Below, piece by piece: positions 1-10,785 of a stretch of DNA of 64,000 nucleotides. The position numbers and the translations under genes are program-made. This DNA is from Arabidopsis thaliana. Taxonomy: Eukaryota; Streptophyta; Magnoliopsida; Brassicales; Brassicaceae. The notes below the pieces were generated by a model, which did no database searches, had not been told where the DNA came from, and worked only from the letters and a program-made list of their open reading frames with translations. Position 1 is the stretch's first letter. Every line of letters begins with the position of its first letter. The stretch spans positions 73,001-137,000 of the forward strand of contig NC_003071.7 of NCBI RefSeq assembly GCF_000001735.4. Direction: 5' to 3'.

Positions 1-168
1 AGAAAATACCATAAAGAACACAACCCGTGCACTCACCTCATTACCGTCATCGACAAGACCATTCGAGATCGCATCACCAGTCTTTATTATCAAGGCACCA
101 GCAAATATGCAAACCTTCAGAACGGTGCAGGCTTCACTAACGTGATAATTTGTAATGTTCTGTTTTGA
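1..168 (+). pseudogene. 3' end of an ORF resembling a non-LTR retroelement tail (partial)
   Basis: Frame 1 is open from the window edge to TGA at 166-168 (55 codons). It reads like protein and includes the stretch LITVIDKTIRDRITSLYYQG followed by TSKYANLQ. The pattern ID-x-x-IRDRI-x-SL-x-x-x-G-x-x-KY resembles, from memory, the C-terminal tail of plant LINE-type reverse transcriptases and related domesticated RNase-H-like loci. The expected final RWF-type end is replaced by an unrelated tail, so it looks frayed. The rest lies outside the window. The assignment is weak; an unrelated upstream gene is possible. Confidence 0.3.
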
Positions 169-455
169 GATCATCTCCAGGCCTAGCTAACTTTATGCTA
201 GGTTATTCAGCTGTGTATGTTTAAATGCGGCATGCGTTACTGTTTTGATAAAGTAGCTTTAGAAGAATGTAGTGTGTTGGGAATAAGAGTAATTTTGTTT
301 TGTGTTTACCAAATTACAGCACAACACAGACATATTCATTCTTCATGCTCGTGATAGTGCCTAGAGAATTAACGACTTGTGATCACATTATTAGAGGAAA
401 CTCCTAACTAATAAGGATTAGGATAAACAACACTACATGTGGTACACTCAACAAC

Positions 456-1902
456 TCAAAGATTATCTCCTGAAACCTTATCCAACTGTTCTTCGGCCCC
501 AAGCAGTGATGTAGATGGCTGGTCAAAGGCGAGGACATGGTCTGACTGATGGTAAGAAGTGTTCAAGCCTGATTCTAGTATTGGGTGACCCACTACAATA
601 TCAGGTGTATAACCAGCTGCACCTCTCACCAATCGAGGCTTCTTTGATAATCTCTCCTCTCCTGTGCTCTCATCTGGAGACCCAATGTTACACCCTGAGT
701 CTGGTGTTAAAGGCTCCCGGTAAGATGAGAGAGACTCGTCAACTGAGAGACTTTTGTCTGGTCCACAGTCCTTGCCAGACTTGTCTTGAAGAGGAGACTC
801 AGATGTTGGGGCAGGGGTTGCAGGATCTGAATCGCCCGTTACTGGGGCTGAGGGTTCGCCGAGTACTCCACTGAGTCGTTGTTGCTCTTCAATTATCTTC
901 TTCAAGTACTTTCCTTGTGCTTCTATCCGTAGTTGCAGCTGTCTTTGCACCTAAGAAAAAATCACATCAAAGAATAATGTCATATGTAATGCAAAATTCA
1001 GTGCTACACTGAAAATCCTACTAATTGTTTCGTTGTTGCTTGTCTTTCTTAAGTAGGAATGGTGAAGCATACTTCTAGTTGCTCGTGTAATCGTTTCTGA
1101 ACTTCCATCTGCAACTTGAGGGCTTCAGTTATCTGCATTCCCCTGTAATCTCGAAACGATATTGATCACTTAATCTGCGGCGCGAGGTAATATATATATA
1201 GCATCACAAATCAAGCTCAAAGAGGGAAATTTCACGTACGACGAGCCGTCCAACCCAGAGAGCATATCTCCAGATTCTTTCTTATCAGTTTTTTTCCCTG
1301 AAAATTGAAAAAACCAGTTTTCAGGTATATAGGAAACTGGTAGAATGAGAAAGAAGATGAAGAAAATCAATGTCCACACTACCTTCAGAAGACGAATCTG
1401 GAAGATACTTTGCAAGTCGATATTTCTGACTCAAAATACACAAATGCAAAAATCAGCAAGGGTAAGAGAAAGAGAGACGAGACAAGATGCCACACAGTTT
1501 GAGAATACCTGTAAGTGACTCTTGACATGATATATAGTTAAGCCTTGTACACCCATCACTCTAAGAACGCCTTTGGGTGTAGCTCCTTTGGAAATCAAAG
1601 GAAGAAAAATGTTTAGGAACCCTAAGCAAACAGACGATAGGCTTTCCCTCTCATGGATAGTAGTAAAGCATACAAGAAGAGCAATTTGATTATATTGGTG
1701 TGCATATTATTACCACAGATATTGATGAGGAAAACATGAGTTACTAAATTTACCATAGACTATACAAGAAAAAAGGAAACTTACTATCAGGGCCACCAAG
1801 TTGAGCAACGGCATCAACGAAGCGTTCATGTAGCTCATGCGTCCAACGCAGACGTTGTTTGGATGCATGACTAGAATTGGGGCCTCCGTTGTCTGCTTCC
1901 AT
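456..1902 (-). CDS. PHL7: MYB-CC (GARP) transcription factor, PHL7-like
   Basis: Six coding exons join in frame: 1902-1785, 1585-1509, 1425-1383, 1297-1240, 1142-1073 and 950-456, giving 286 aa. All introns are GT-AG. Residues ~17-70 form the single GARP/MYB-like repeat (RLRWTHELHERFVDAV ... [24 protein letters not shown]). The MYB-CC coiled coil follows at ~99-145 (MQITEALKLQMEVQ ... QLRIEAQGKYLKKIIEEQ), then an acidic Ser/Pro-rich tail. Family knowledge: MYB-CC proteins of the PHR1/PHL group bind P1BS elements as dimers and activate phosphate-starvation genes in the nucleus. The start is the first ATG, directly before the GARP repeat. The gene is divergent from the seven-TM gene. Orthologue of AT2G01060 by order and sequence. 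Confidence 0.93.
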
Positions 1903-2595
1903 CAGGGCTAAGATATAAACACGATAAAGGGAAAGTAATGAGTAGTGGCAAAGCTAGGAAATGATAACATATGAGGACTGGCCAGAGAGAAAGAGATAGA
2001 AATGGAAACAAGGAAGACGAAATAGCGCCCAGAATTAGCTAGTAAAAACAGTCCAAGTCAAGTTTAAGACTTGCTCCGGCAGATCCACCACAGGACACCA
2101 AAATCAGAGACATGTTCACTAAAATCGGAGGAATTTGTCGCCGAGAAAGCAAAAAGAAAACACAATCCAAGGTTATGGAATCTACGAACCTGTGGGTGGT
2201 GGATCTATACACGACGCCCCTCCATTTTCGGAACTTGCTCTTCTCCAAGCTAAATCTTATCTGAAATAGAAGATATTGTGTTACAGACTAGTTTACTGAG
2301 TCCGGTGGGTTACAGGGCGGGCGGCGATGGAGCAGAGTCCTCCTCAAAAAAATTCCAGTCTTCTTCTTATCGCTCGATCGACGAATTCCAGGCAGTGGCA
2401 TTGACTATTGCTGCATTTCTTTCTGGGTAAGCCGGGCCTCTCGGTATAGGCCCAAACCATTCTAAGGCCCAAACCATTATATTAAGTTGGTTGGTCCACC
2501 AAAGTCAGCAGCAGCTAGAACAAGAGCGACTCTGCAGCTGCTCTTCTCCCGCTTCCTTCCTGTTAGTTAGCCTCAGAGATCCTCGTTCCCCGATA
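1903..2595. promoter_or_regulatory. Divergent intergenic promoter with paired GGCCCA (site II) elements
   Basis: This 0.7 kb separates the start codons of two head-to-head genes. It holds two direct copies of GGCCCAAACCATT at 2449-2461 and 2466-2478, only 4 bp apart, each containing a site II motif (TGGGCC on the minus strand). Family knowledge: such elements bind TCP-type factors and occur in promoters of broadly expressed genes. No convincing TATA box is seen. Small ORFs here look accidental. The 5' leader of the minus-strand gene probably starts around 2240-2330. Confidence 0.5.
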
Positions 2596-4625
2596 ATGGA
2601 TTTGGGAAAACTGATCCAGCTGTCTGCGCTGCTGTGCCCATTTCTTCTATCATTACACTTTAGAATCGCTGGGGCCTCCGCCCACATCTACTCTTCCCAG
2701 CCCTTCCACGATGTCGGTAATTCTCTCCTCCTCTACGGTGGCAGCGAGGGCATCTTCGCCTCTTCCCGATCTTTAATCAGGTATATTCTATGGATTACAT
2801 TTTCAACTCTTTTGATGCTCTCTACTCTACTCTACTCATCCTCCCTCCTCACTGCAGGTTTGAGAACATCACTCTCTGGAGGACAATTACCGGTAAGGGC
2901 CACCGCAGCAATGGGTTAGTTCAAGCAGTGATCTTTGAAGCCTCCGATCGTAACAATATCGGTGGTTCAGCTTACGGAGGCCAAAGATCTATTTGCTGCA
3001 CTCCAGATCTGGCCAAGCTTCAAGGCTGTAAGCAGGGTGAGATCATTAGGATTCCTTCTCCACATGACCCTCAATGGCCTATCCTCTTACCTGTCCGCTT
3101 TAAAGGAAAACGCTCGTCTGCTAAGATGGCAGACACTGAGATTCTTATCACCAAGACTGGAATCTATAATCTCTTATTCATATCTTGTGATCCACAACTT
3201 AAGGGCCTCAAAATGACCGGAAAGACTGTTTGGAAAAATCCCGACGGCTATCTTCCTGGTAGGATGGCTCCACTCGTGAATTTCTATGTCTATATGTCTC
3301 TCGCTTATTTGTTGCTCAGTGCCGTCTGGTTCTTCCAGTATTTGAGGTTCCGGATGGATATATTGCCACTTCAACATTGCATTACTGCCGTCATTCTTCT
3401 AGGATTGCTTGAGATGCTCTTTTGGTACTTGGATTATGCTAATTTTAATCACACGGGGATGAGGCCTTTAGCCCTTACTACATGGGTTGTTACCATTGGT
3501 GCCTTGAGAAAGACTGTTTCCCGCATTCTCATTCTCTGTGTTTCCATGGGATTTGGGGTTGTCAAATCTACTCTTGGTGGTCTCACTTCTAAAGTCCTCC
3601 TTGTTGGAGTTACTTACTTCATAGCTTCTGAGATCCTTGATATTGCTGAGCACGTTGGCATCATTGACGATATGTCCGGAAGATCAAAACTTTTTCTTGT
3701 CCTTCCTGACGCCTTCCTCGATGCATTTCTCATATTGTGGATATTTACCTCTCTTTCGAAAACACTGGAACAGTTACAGGTATCTCTTTCTTTCTAAATA
3801 TAGCCATCAGACTCTGTAAGTTGTAAGGGTTTTGAGGCAAGATTCATCAGACCAGCTATAAAATTCTTTATTACTGCAGATGAAAAGGACCTCGGTGAAG
3901 CTGGAAATTTACCGCAAGTTCTCAAATGCACTCGCTGTGATGGTTGTTGCCTCTGTTGCGTGGATAGTGTATGAGGTACCATCCTGTCAAGCCTGATTTG
4001 ATGCTGATTTAGTAAACTCAAATCTTACCTCTAGGAAACAAACTGCTCAACTAAAACTGGCTTTGTTTCAAGCTAGGAAAAAAGAAGCTCCTTCTTTCTT
4101 GGAATATACCCAGCTTGCTTGCCTGATGATTTGTCCCCGTGCAGGTGTATTTCAAAGCAACAGATCCATTCAATGAACGATGGCAGACTGCTTGGACTAT
4201 AACTGCCTTCTGGGATGTTATCGCATTCTTGTTGCTATGTATTATTTGCTATCTCTGGACCCCCTCGCAGAACTCCCAAAGGTATGTTACATCAACTTAA
4301 AAGGTTTTGATACCTCTCGGGCATACCAACAAATAAGCATGGTTTTGTGGAAACGGTTTCAGCTGAGCATGTTGTGGGAAGTCTTGGCTACATGCTAGTG
4401 GTTCTTATGTAGTGGTCCAATTTTGGTGTTCCTGGGTGTGATAGGGATGCTAATATGAAACTAATGATGGACAGATATGCATATTCGGGAGACGTGGATG
4501 AAGAAAACGAGGAAGCTCAATCTCTGACAGGGGGGAAGCAAGATGGTGATATTAGCTTAGTTAAGCAAGAGAAGAATGCGGAGTCGGACAGGGAAGAAGA
4601 TGTTGAAGAAGATAAAAGAGAGTGA
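2596..4625 (+). CDS. Lung seven-transmembrane receptor (GOST/GPR107-like) protein
   Basis: Five exons, 2596-2780, 2858-3779, 3880-3975, 4145-4281 and 4475-4625, give 496 aa in frame with GT-AG introns. Residues 1-30 look like a cleaved signal peptide. A lumenal domain follows to ~205 (FENITLWRTITGKG ...). Then comes a run of hydrophobic helices (LVNFYVYMSLAYLLL ... ILIWIFTSLSKTL ... FWDVIAFLLLCIICYLW), which is the Lung_7-TM_R fold. The tail is acidic and cytosolic, rich in Glu, Asp and Lys. Family knowledge: these proteins reside in Golgi/post-Golgi membranes and act in trafficking; the receptor name is historical. The ATG at 2596 is chosen because it starts the signal peptide; an upstream in-frame ATG near 2491 lies in leader sequence. 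Matches AT2G01070. Confidence 0.92.
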
Positions 4626-5037
4626 GGAGAGTCAGTATAGAAACGACGTGGCATCTGTGTTTGATCAAGAGTTGACGAAAATATAAATATCAGCAAGAGG
4701 TCAGCTATATAGCACAAAGCAACGACGTAATACATATATATGATGTAACTAAAGGATAGTAACTGTGTGTTTGTATTTGTTTGTTTTTTTAATATCAGAT
4801 CCAACATTTTTTGAGTCATCTCTAACCCTTGTCTGAGTGTGAGATTTGCCTAAAATTGCTGTAAATTACATTATTGATATTTTTATTGGTGGTTAAAATT
4901 GTGAAACATTAATTTGTCAATAATACTAGAGTCCAGACACGGAAACAGGGTCTCTCTCTCTTGTTGTGTATAATTTCAACACCGCTATTACAGAAGAAGA
5001 GTGAAAAGGGAGAGGGAGCTTCCTGCTTTCACTTACT
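4626..5037 (+). other. Intergenic, 3' end of seven-TM gene and LEA-2 leader
   Basis: AT-rich sequence with a short TATATAT stretch near 4735-4741. A CT-rich leader (tctctctctcttg) near 4950 lies just upstream of the next start codon. No gene seen. Confidence 0.4.
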
Positions 5038-6176
5038 ATGCCTCCTCCTCCTTCTAGTTCTAGAGCAGGTCTCAACGGCGATCCGATTGCTGCTCAGAAC
5101 CAGCAGCCGTATTACCGGAGCTACTCATCGTCGTCGTCGGCGTCGCTGAAGGGATGCTGCTGCTGCTTGTTCTTGCTGTTCGCGTTCCTGGCGCTGCTGG
5201 TACTGGCGGTGGTGCTCATCGTAATACTGGCGGTGAAGCCGAAGAAGCCGCAGTTCGATCTGCAGCAAGTGGCAGTGGTGTACATGGGGATCTCCAACCC
5301 AAGCGCTGTTCTGGATCCAACCACCGCCTCCCTCTCCCTCACCATCCGGATGCTCTTCACCGCCGTCAACCCAAACAAGGTCGGAATCAGGTACGGTGAG
5401 TCCAGCTTCACGGTCATGTACAAAGGCATGCCACTGGGGAGGGCGACGGTGCCTGGATTCTACCAGGATGCGCACAGTACGAAGAACGTTGAGGCCACCA
5501 TCTCCGTCGACAGAGTCAATCTTATGCAAGCCCACGCCGCCGATCTCGTCAGAGATGCTTCCTTGAACGACCGAGTGGAGCTCACAGTCCGCGGAGACGT
5601 GGGGGCTAAGATCCGAGTCATGAATTTCGATTCACCGGGTGTTCAGGTTCTTCTCCCTTCTTTTCTCCCCGCATTTTGCTCGCTCAGCGATCTGGCCTAA
5701 CCAGCGCAGTGTGAACACTTTTGACAAAGAAATTACCACACTTTTTGAGTAAAAAATGCGGGTAAAAAAAAAAAAAAGTGGTTGCTAAGTTAAATAGATT
5801 CCTTACACCACTAGTCATGCTCTTGTCTGTCCCCACTCTGCTTTCCTTTTGGCCTTTGCTTCTCCTTCACTTTTGATATTTTTTCTAGGATCATTCATCC
5901 ACGTCTATGCCACCACCTAAAAAGCTATTATATGTTATATATTGAGGTGTAAATTACGAACAACGACACCATCTCCTTCCTTTCACTGGTTTATAGTGTA
6001 TTGATTTAAACTAATAATTTTATCAAAAAAAAAATATATATATATATAAAAAGATTCACTCTGCTTGCTAATATATTGATGCATTGCAGGTATCCGTGAA
6101 TTGCGGGATAGGCATTAGTCCCAGAAAGCAAGCTCTCATTTACAAGCAATGTGGCTTTGATGGCCTCAGCGTCTAA
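5038..6176 (+). CDS. LEA-2 / NHL-type membrane-anchored protein
   Basis: Two exons, 5038-5646 and 6090-6176, encode 231 aa; intron 5647-6089 is GT-AG. The N-terminus is Pro/Ser-rich and cytosolic. It is followed by a KGCCCC cluster (38-43), one strong transmembrane helix at ~44-66, and then a basic stop (KPKKPQ). The remainder is a LEA_2 (WHy-like) beta domain in which VNPNKVGIRYG sits where the family's NPN motif is expected. Family knowledge: NHL/NDR1-like proteins sit in the plasma membrane with the LEA_2 domain outside and take part in defence or stress responses. The Cys cluster beside the helix could be S-acylated (inference). Annotated in Arabidopsis as LEA hydroxyproline-rich glycoprotein family (AT2G01080). 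Confidence 0.9.
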
Positions 6177-7178
6177 TTCCAAAACTGTAACATAATAATA
6201 TTATTATATATATATTTGTACTGACTACTCCCAACTGCAGAGGAGTTGCAAAAAAAGATCCAGCCAAACTGGTAAAGAAATGTAACAAGATCCATCCTTC
6301 CCCTGCCTTTTTTGGGAAATTTTTGTTTCTACTAGCAACAATGTTTGTTTACCATAGATACTAATCAGTAGTTTACTCACGCTGCAATCGCTTGGCCTAT
6401 CTAAAGTGCATACATTTCTGTTAATCAATTAGAGATATGCACTCATTTTCCCACATGGACAGTTACGTCAACACTCAAGTTGAAATGAACTGCTCCTGAA
6501 TTGACATATGGTTTTATTACTGATTTTCTTGACGAGAGCACCGGCAGATTCAAAAGTAGTCTCAGAATACTTAGTCTTGGTTAATATGTAACTGAAATGA
6601 CCCGAGACTATTCTTTTTGGATTACATATATGAAGATAAGTGATCAGTTCCTACATCGACTATCCTTTTTTCAATCCTCCTATCAGTTTGTAGCTTTCTT
6701 TTTCCTCCAGAGCTTCCGTCAGTTTACCTTGTATTGCACACTGGGAAACCTATTCACAAGTCACAACCAACCAACCTCTGCCCATGAATCAAGAGAATAT
6801 TGTGTGTATGTATCATATACAATCTAACTCGGCCTCTCCTCTCAACTCAAATGTTACCATCTTTCTTCTGACTTTTATTTTCTACACCATGGGCTTGAGG
6901 ATGTTGGACATTAACGGGCTACTTAAAAATGTTACTTGGTACAGGCCCATATTGTTCACAACGGAAACGGCAACTAGACGTAGAAGAAGAGGAAGAAGAA
7001 GACGATGAAATTGGAGGAAATCGAATCGAATCGAAACATTTAGGGTTCCTCCTTCCTTGAGGTAATAATGTCAATTCTTTCTATGTATCTACTTTGGTAC
7101 ATAAAACATTGTCGCTCACATAAATTTTGATCCGTTGTTCTCTCAGAGTTCAGGTCAAGCTTTCTTTCCAATTTCGCC
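6177..7178 (+). promoter_or_regulatory. Intergenic region and promoter/leader of the QCR6 gene
   Basis: The first ~700 bp is AT-rich with no supported gene; several short ORFs have no recognisable content. Near the QCR6 gene there is a GGCCCAT site II element at 6944-6950 and a telo-box-like TTTAGGGTT at 7039-7047. This pair is common in nuclear genes for mitochondrial and ribosomal proteins. A 5'-UTR intron may run from about 7061 (gtaata) to the AG at about 7146. Confidence 0.45.
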
Positions 7179-7957
7179 ATGTAAGTTCCTTCGTCTTGTC
7201 TAGATTCTGCGTTATACCACCGTTAGGGATTTTTCTCACCAATGTCCTTTCTTTATTCTTTTGCTCTCTTCATTTATTAGATCTCTAGCAATTTCTCTCT
7301 AAATTGAGTTATCCCCTTAAGCTATCAGATAGTATTGGTATTCCCGTCTTGACACATAGTAGTAAGCACATCCTCTACAGTTTAGTTTGTTGGGTATTTA
7401 CTTAATGGCACTCTCCGTTTTCTTGCTTTACATAAAAATCTTGAAGAGCTTTGTGTGTAACATGGGAAGCTTAGCTTCATCCCTTAAACAGCCTCCTACT
7501 TTGACAACAAAAATTGCTATGTCATAGTTATGAACGTTTTATTCGTTCCTTAGTTTGCTTATCTAACCTTTGATTTTCCATCCTACTCGATGGTTATAAT
7601 TACAGGCCAGAAGAAGATGTTGTTGATCAGAAAAGATACTTTGAGGAATCTTGCAAACCAAAATGTGTGAAGCCACTACTTGAATATCAGGTGAATACGA
7701 CTTGAGCTGTCACTGGTCATAACCTTGTTTTGCATTATACGAGTCATTTGACATAGAGAGAGAGTTGATTGCTTTCGGTGCTGCTTATCTATCTCACATC
7801 ACATGGCTTCTTAGTGCTGCTCAGTTTTAACATCTTGTTGTTGTGGGTGGTTCAGGCGTGTGTCAAGAGGATCCAAGATGATGAGTCTGGCCACAAACAT
7901 TGCACTGGGCAATATTTTGATTACTGGCATTGTGTTGACAAATGTGTAAGTGTGTGA
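7179..7957 (+). CDS. Ubiquinol-cytochrome c reductase hinge protein (QCR6), mitochondrial complex III
   Basis: Three exons, 7179-7180 (AT), 7606-7690 and 7856-7957, give 62 aa. The start codon is split: exon 1 ends ...CCAT before a strong gtaagt donor and exon 2 supplies the G. The protein has the hinge-protein cysteine pattern C-x3-C (ESCKPKC) then C in EYQAC, HKHC, YWHC and DKC, the twin helical hairpin held by disulfides. Family knowledge: this small acidic subunit sits on cytochrome c1 in the intermembrane space and helps cytochrome c docking. The frame ends ...DKCVSV, while the family normally ends in a PKLFxKLK-like tail. That tail is recognisable but out of frame ~30 nt downstream (7976-8003). 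Alternatively, an unrecognised splice rescues the tail, but I see no usable acceptor. Equivalent to AT2G01090. Confidence 0.85.
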
Positions 7958-9244
7958 GTGCTGTTTTTCTGTATACACCTAAAGTTTCGCGAAACTAAAA
8001 TGACAAAGACAGCTACTTGGAGTCTATTTTTCTTTCCAGGGTTATATAAAATGATGTGGATGCTTAACATTACTACTGCAAACCATAACTAACACGGGCT
8101 CCGTCCGTGTGGGTTTTGTTTCTCTGGCAAACTGCGATTGCTTTGTTTTCGTACTGAGTTTGTGATGCGTCCATTAATGTTTAATGATAAGTGGAGTAAT
8201 AAAAAGGAAGAATCCGATTCTATCTTAGCTTAGGTCCATTTTATTCAACTGTTTGGTATGAAATCATTGAATTAATTCAAAGCACGTTGGTGTTAAACGT
8301 CTCCAGTTTCAAAGTGCAAACATATTAACAAGGCACGATGACAAAACGGCACGCTGTGCTTTGGTTTTGTGCATAAACGGCACGCTAACCAAATGTGTAC
8401 TGTATATAAATACATAAATACTAATAATTACAAGTCTTCAGAACAGAAAGGCAAATTTCTCAAAGGAAGCGAAGCCCTAGCGTCCTCTCTCTGTCTTCTC
8501 GTTTCTGCGCCGGTAAGCTCTCTCTCAGATTTTAGATCTCATCAAGATCTAACCCTTATATCTCTCACGGATCATCATCGATCTTTCAGATCTGTTTTCC
8601 AATTTTCCCTGCTGATAGCGTCTTGGTTTCTCTAAATCCGTTGATTTGTTTTCGTCTCTAGTTTTTTTTTTTTTTTTTTCGTTTTTACATGCCTGAGTCT
8701 AGCGTAGACTTTCTCTGACTTGACCCTCTTTTGCAGATTCGTAGTCTGTTGTGCGCTTGCCTCTCCTCTTTTGGATTAGCATACCTCTCACTCGCATCAG
8801 GTAAGAAGTTTGGTTCAGATTTAGTGAATCTCATTGCTTTAGTTTCAAAGCTTATTAGCTCTCTGTGTTTTTGCGTTGGTTATTACGTTGGAATACTTAA
8901 CCCTTATAGCAACTACTGGAATTTTGCTGAAACATAGTTAGTCTCTATGCTTTGTTTGGATTGAATTGATTATGATGGAATGCAACATAGTTATCGCTGT
9001 GCCTTGTTTGGATGGAATGTTTTACCCTAATAGCAACAACTGTGATTTAGCTGAAAGTGTTTTTTTTATTCCTTCTGTATTAGCATTGTGTAGTGTTCTG
9101 TATTACCATCATGTAGATACTCTCTGTGCTTTGGCTGGACTGATTGATGGAAGAGCTAACATTGTTTTTTCTTCTCTTTTGTGAGATGCACTTTTGGTTA
9201 TCCTCATACCAAAATGCAGATTTTCAGTTGCTTTTTCTATCCAA
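7958..9244 (+). other. Intergenic then spliced 5' leader of the next gene
   Basis: 7958-8003 holds the out-of-frame relic of the QCR6 tail. 8004-8440 has no gene. Two noncoding leader exons are likely: one ending at 8512 before gtaagc, and 8737-8800 bounded by ttgcag and gtaaga. The coding exon begins after an acceptor at about 9219 or 9227. A long T run at 8662-8680 precedes the second exon. Confidence 0.5.
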
Positions 9245-9988
9245 ATGGACTGCAAGAAGTTCATCCAGATGGTCGAGGAGAAGAAACGAAGAGTTCTTGA
9301 GAAGCAAGAAGCTCCTTTGAAATGGGAGCAGAAGCTAGAGGCGGCTGCGAATGCCAAAGCAGACACAGAAACTAAAGTGAAGAGATCAAAGGGCCCTAAG
9401 AGAAAACAAAGGGCTGCGTCTGAATCTAGCTCAGAAAGTGATAGTAGCTCTGAGGTGAGAAGAAAGTCTAGAAGATCTCACAATAAGCACCGAAGACATG
9501 CACACTCTGATTCAGATGACAGTGATAGGAGGAAAGAGAAGAAATCCAGGAGGCAGAAAAGAAGGTCCTTGAGTCCAAGCGATGATAGCACTGGTGATTA
9601 TGAAAGTGGGTCAGAGGATGAGCTGAGGATGAAGATAAAGCACCATCGGAGGCACAAGTGGCATAGCTCAAGAAAGACTTGCGATGATGACAGTACCGAA
9701 GATGTGAGAAGAAAACATTTAAAGCATCACAGGCGCAGTGAGGTGGTCACTTCAAGTGATAGTGAGGAAGAGAGTGGAAGAAGAAGGCGAGGCAAATATC
9801 ACAGGCACAACAGAGGTTCAGCCTCCTCGAGTGGCTCGGAAGAAGATAGTGGGAAAAGTATGAAGAGAAGGCAACATAAAAGGCATCGTTTGGCTGAGTC
9901 TTCAAGTGAGGAAGATGGGGCAATGAGAAGGACTAGGCATCATAAACATGGCAGAGATTCAGCATCTGAGTCTGATGGAAGAAGGTAA
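9245..9988 (+). CDS. Lys/Arg/His/Ser-rich, probably nuclear protein of unknown function
   Basis: Single coding exon, 247 aa. The first ~45 residues (MDCKKFIQMVEEKKRRVLE...) form a conserved charged helix. The rest is low complexity: blocks of Ser/Asp/Glu (SESSSESDSSSE, SDSEEESG) alternate with basic His/Arg/Lys blocks (KHHRRHK, KRRQHKRHR). This composition resembles SR-like or NKAP-like nuclear proteins with many potential CK2 sites, but no catalytic domain is visible. The ATG at 9245 is preferred over the in-frame 9194 one because it starts the conserved N-terminus and lies just after a splice acceptor. Corresponds to AT2G01100, annotated as unknown. Function not assigned. Confidence 0.85.
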   Translation: MDCKKFIQMVEEKKRRVLEKQEAPLKWEQKLEAAANAKADTETKVKRSKGPKRKQRAASESSSESDSSSEVRRKSRRSHNKHRRHAHSDSDDSDRRKEKKSRRQKRRSLSPSDDSTGDYESGSEDELRMKIKHHRRHKWHSSRKTCDDDSTEDVRRKHLKHHRRSEVVTSSDSEEESGRRRRGKYHRHNRGSASSSGSEEDSGKSMKRRQHKRHRLAESSSEEDGAMRRTRHHKHGRDSASESDGRR

Positions 9989-10785
9989 TCAGATGAGAAA
10001 AGAGAGCACTACTTCGACAAATGAAAATGGAAAATGTCTTTGTTTAATTCACATCATAAGAACTGAATCTTGTGGTAAACCATCAGCACATGATTACTAC
10101 CCAGATGTTGGGACCCAAATACGATGAATATTGTGTTGAATTACTATGGTGGCACTCTGTTCTTAGATTTTCATTTTTACATTTGTAGCAAGAATGGTAC
10201 ACAACCAATTGAACTCTGAAATGCATGTGCAGATGATGGTTTTTATTTTGATTATACCTCGTAGTTAAGAGGAGTGTGTTACAAAATAAGATCAAATCAT
10301 CTTGGTTTTTATACTCTGAAATGTAGTAAACTATCTTTGATTAACACCCCTTCCCTCTGCAGCGTCTTAATCATATCTTCAGCTTGTAGTTACCAGGATT
10401 GTGGTCTCTTGCTCTTGATACTCTCAGCTATGCCTATGTGTTGCACGCGAAGATGTATATATATGCCAACCGGCTGGTCCAATTTGAATTTTCTTCATTC
10501 TTCTGAATATGGAATCACTTGTATGTTTCATGAAATGCAGCCCACAAAGCCATCGCAGCATCTAAAGATTAGACATTCATCTCCTAAATCTGAATTATCA
10601 TGTATCATATAATAGAAAATAAATGCCCCTCCCCTTAAACCTTGTTGCTGTTTTTGGTTGCTAAATTTGTACATATGAAGAAGATGAAGATTCAGATAAA
10701 CACTTTGGGTACCAAACTGTGGTGGAAAGTGTGATATACTCTACAAGATACATGATTTATTTTCGTCTCTGAACAACCAAGTTTC
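9989..10785. other. Convergent intergenic region (3' UTRs)
   Basis: AT-rich space between two convergent genes. No supported gene; short ORFs on both strands lack recognisable features. Confidence 0.4.

Noticed and set aside
6030..6050. (TA)n microsatellite in the LEA-2 intron
   Set aside because: Ordinary short simple repeat without further structure.
10083..10612. Small ORFs between convergent genes
   Set aside because: No conserved content, no splice structure, and they lie in expected 3' UTR space.
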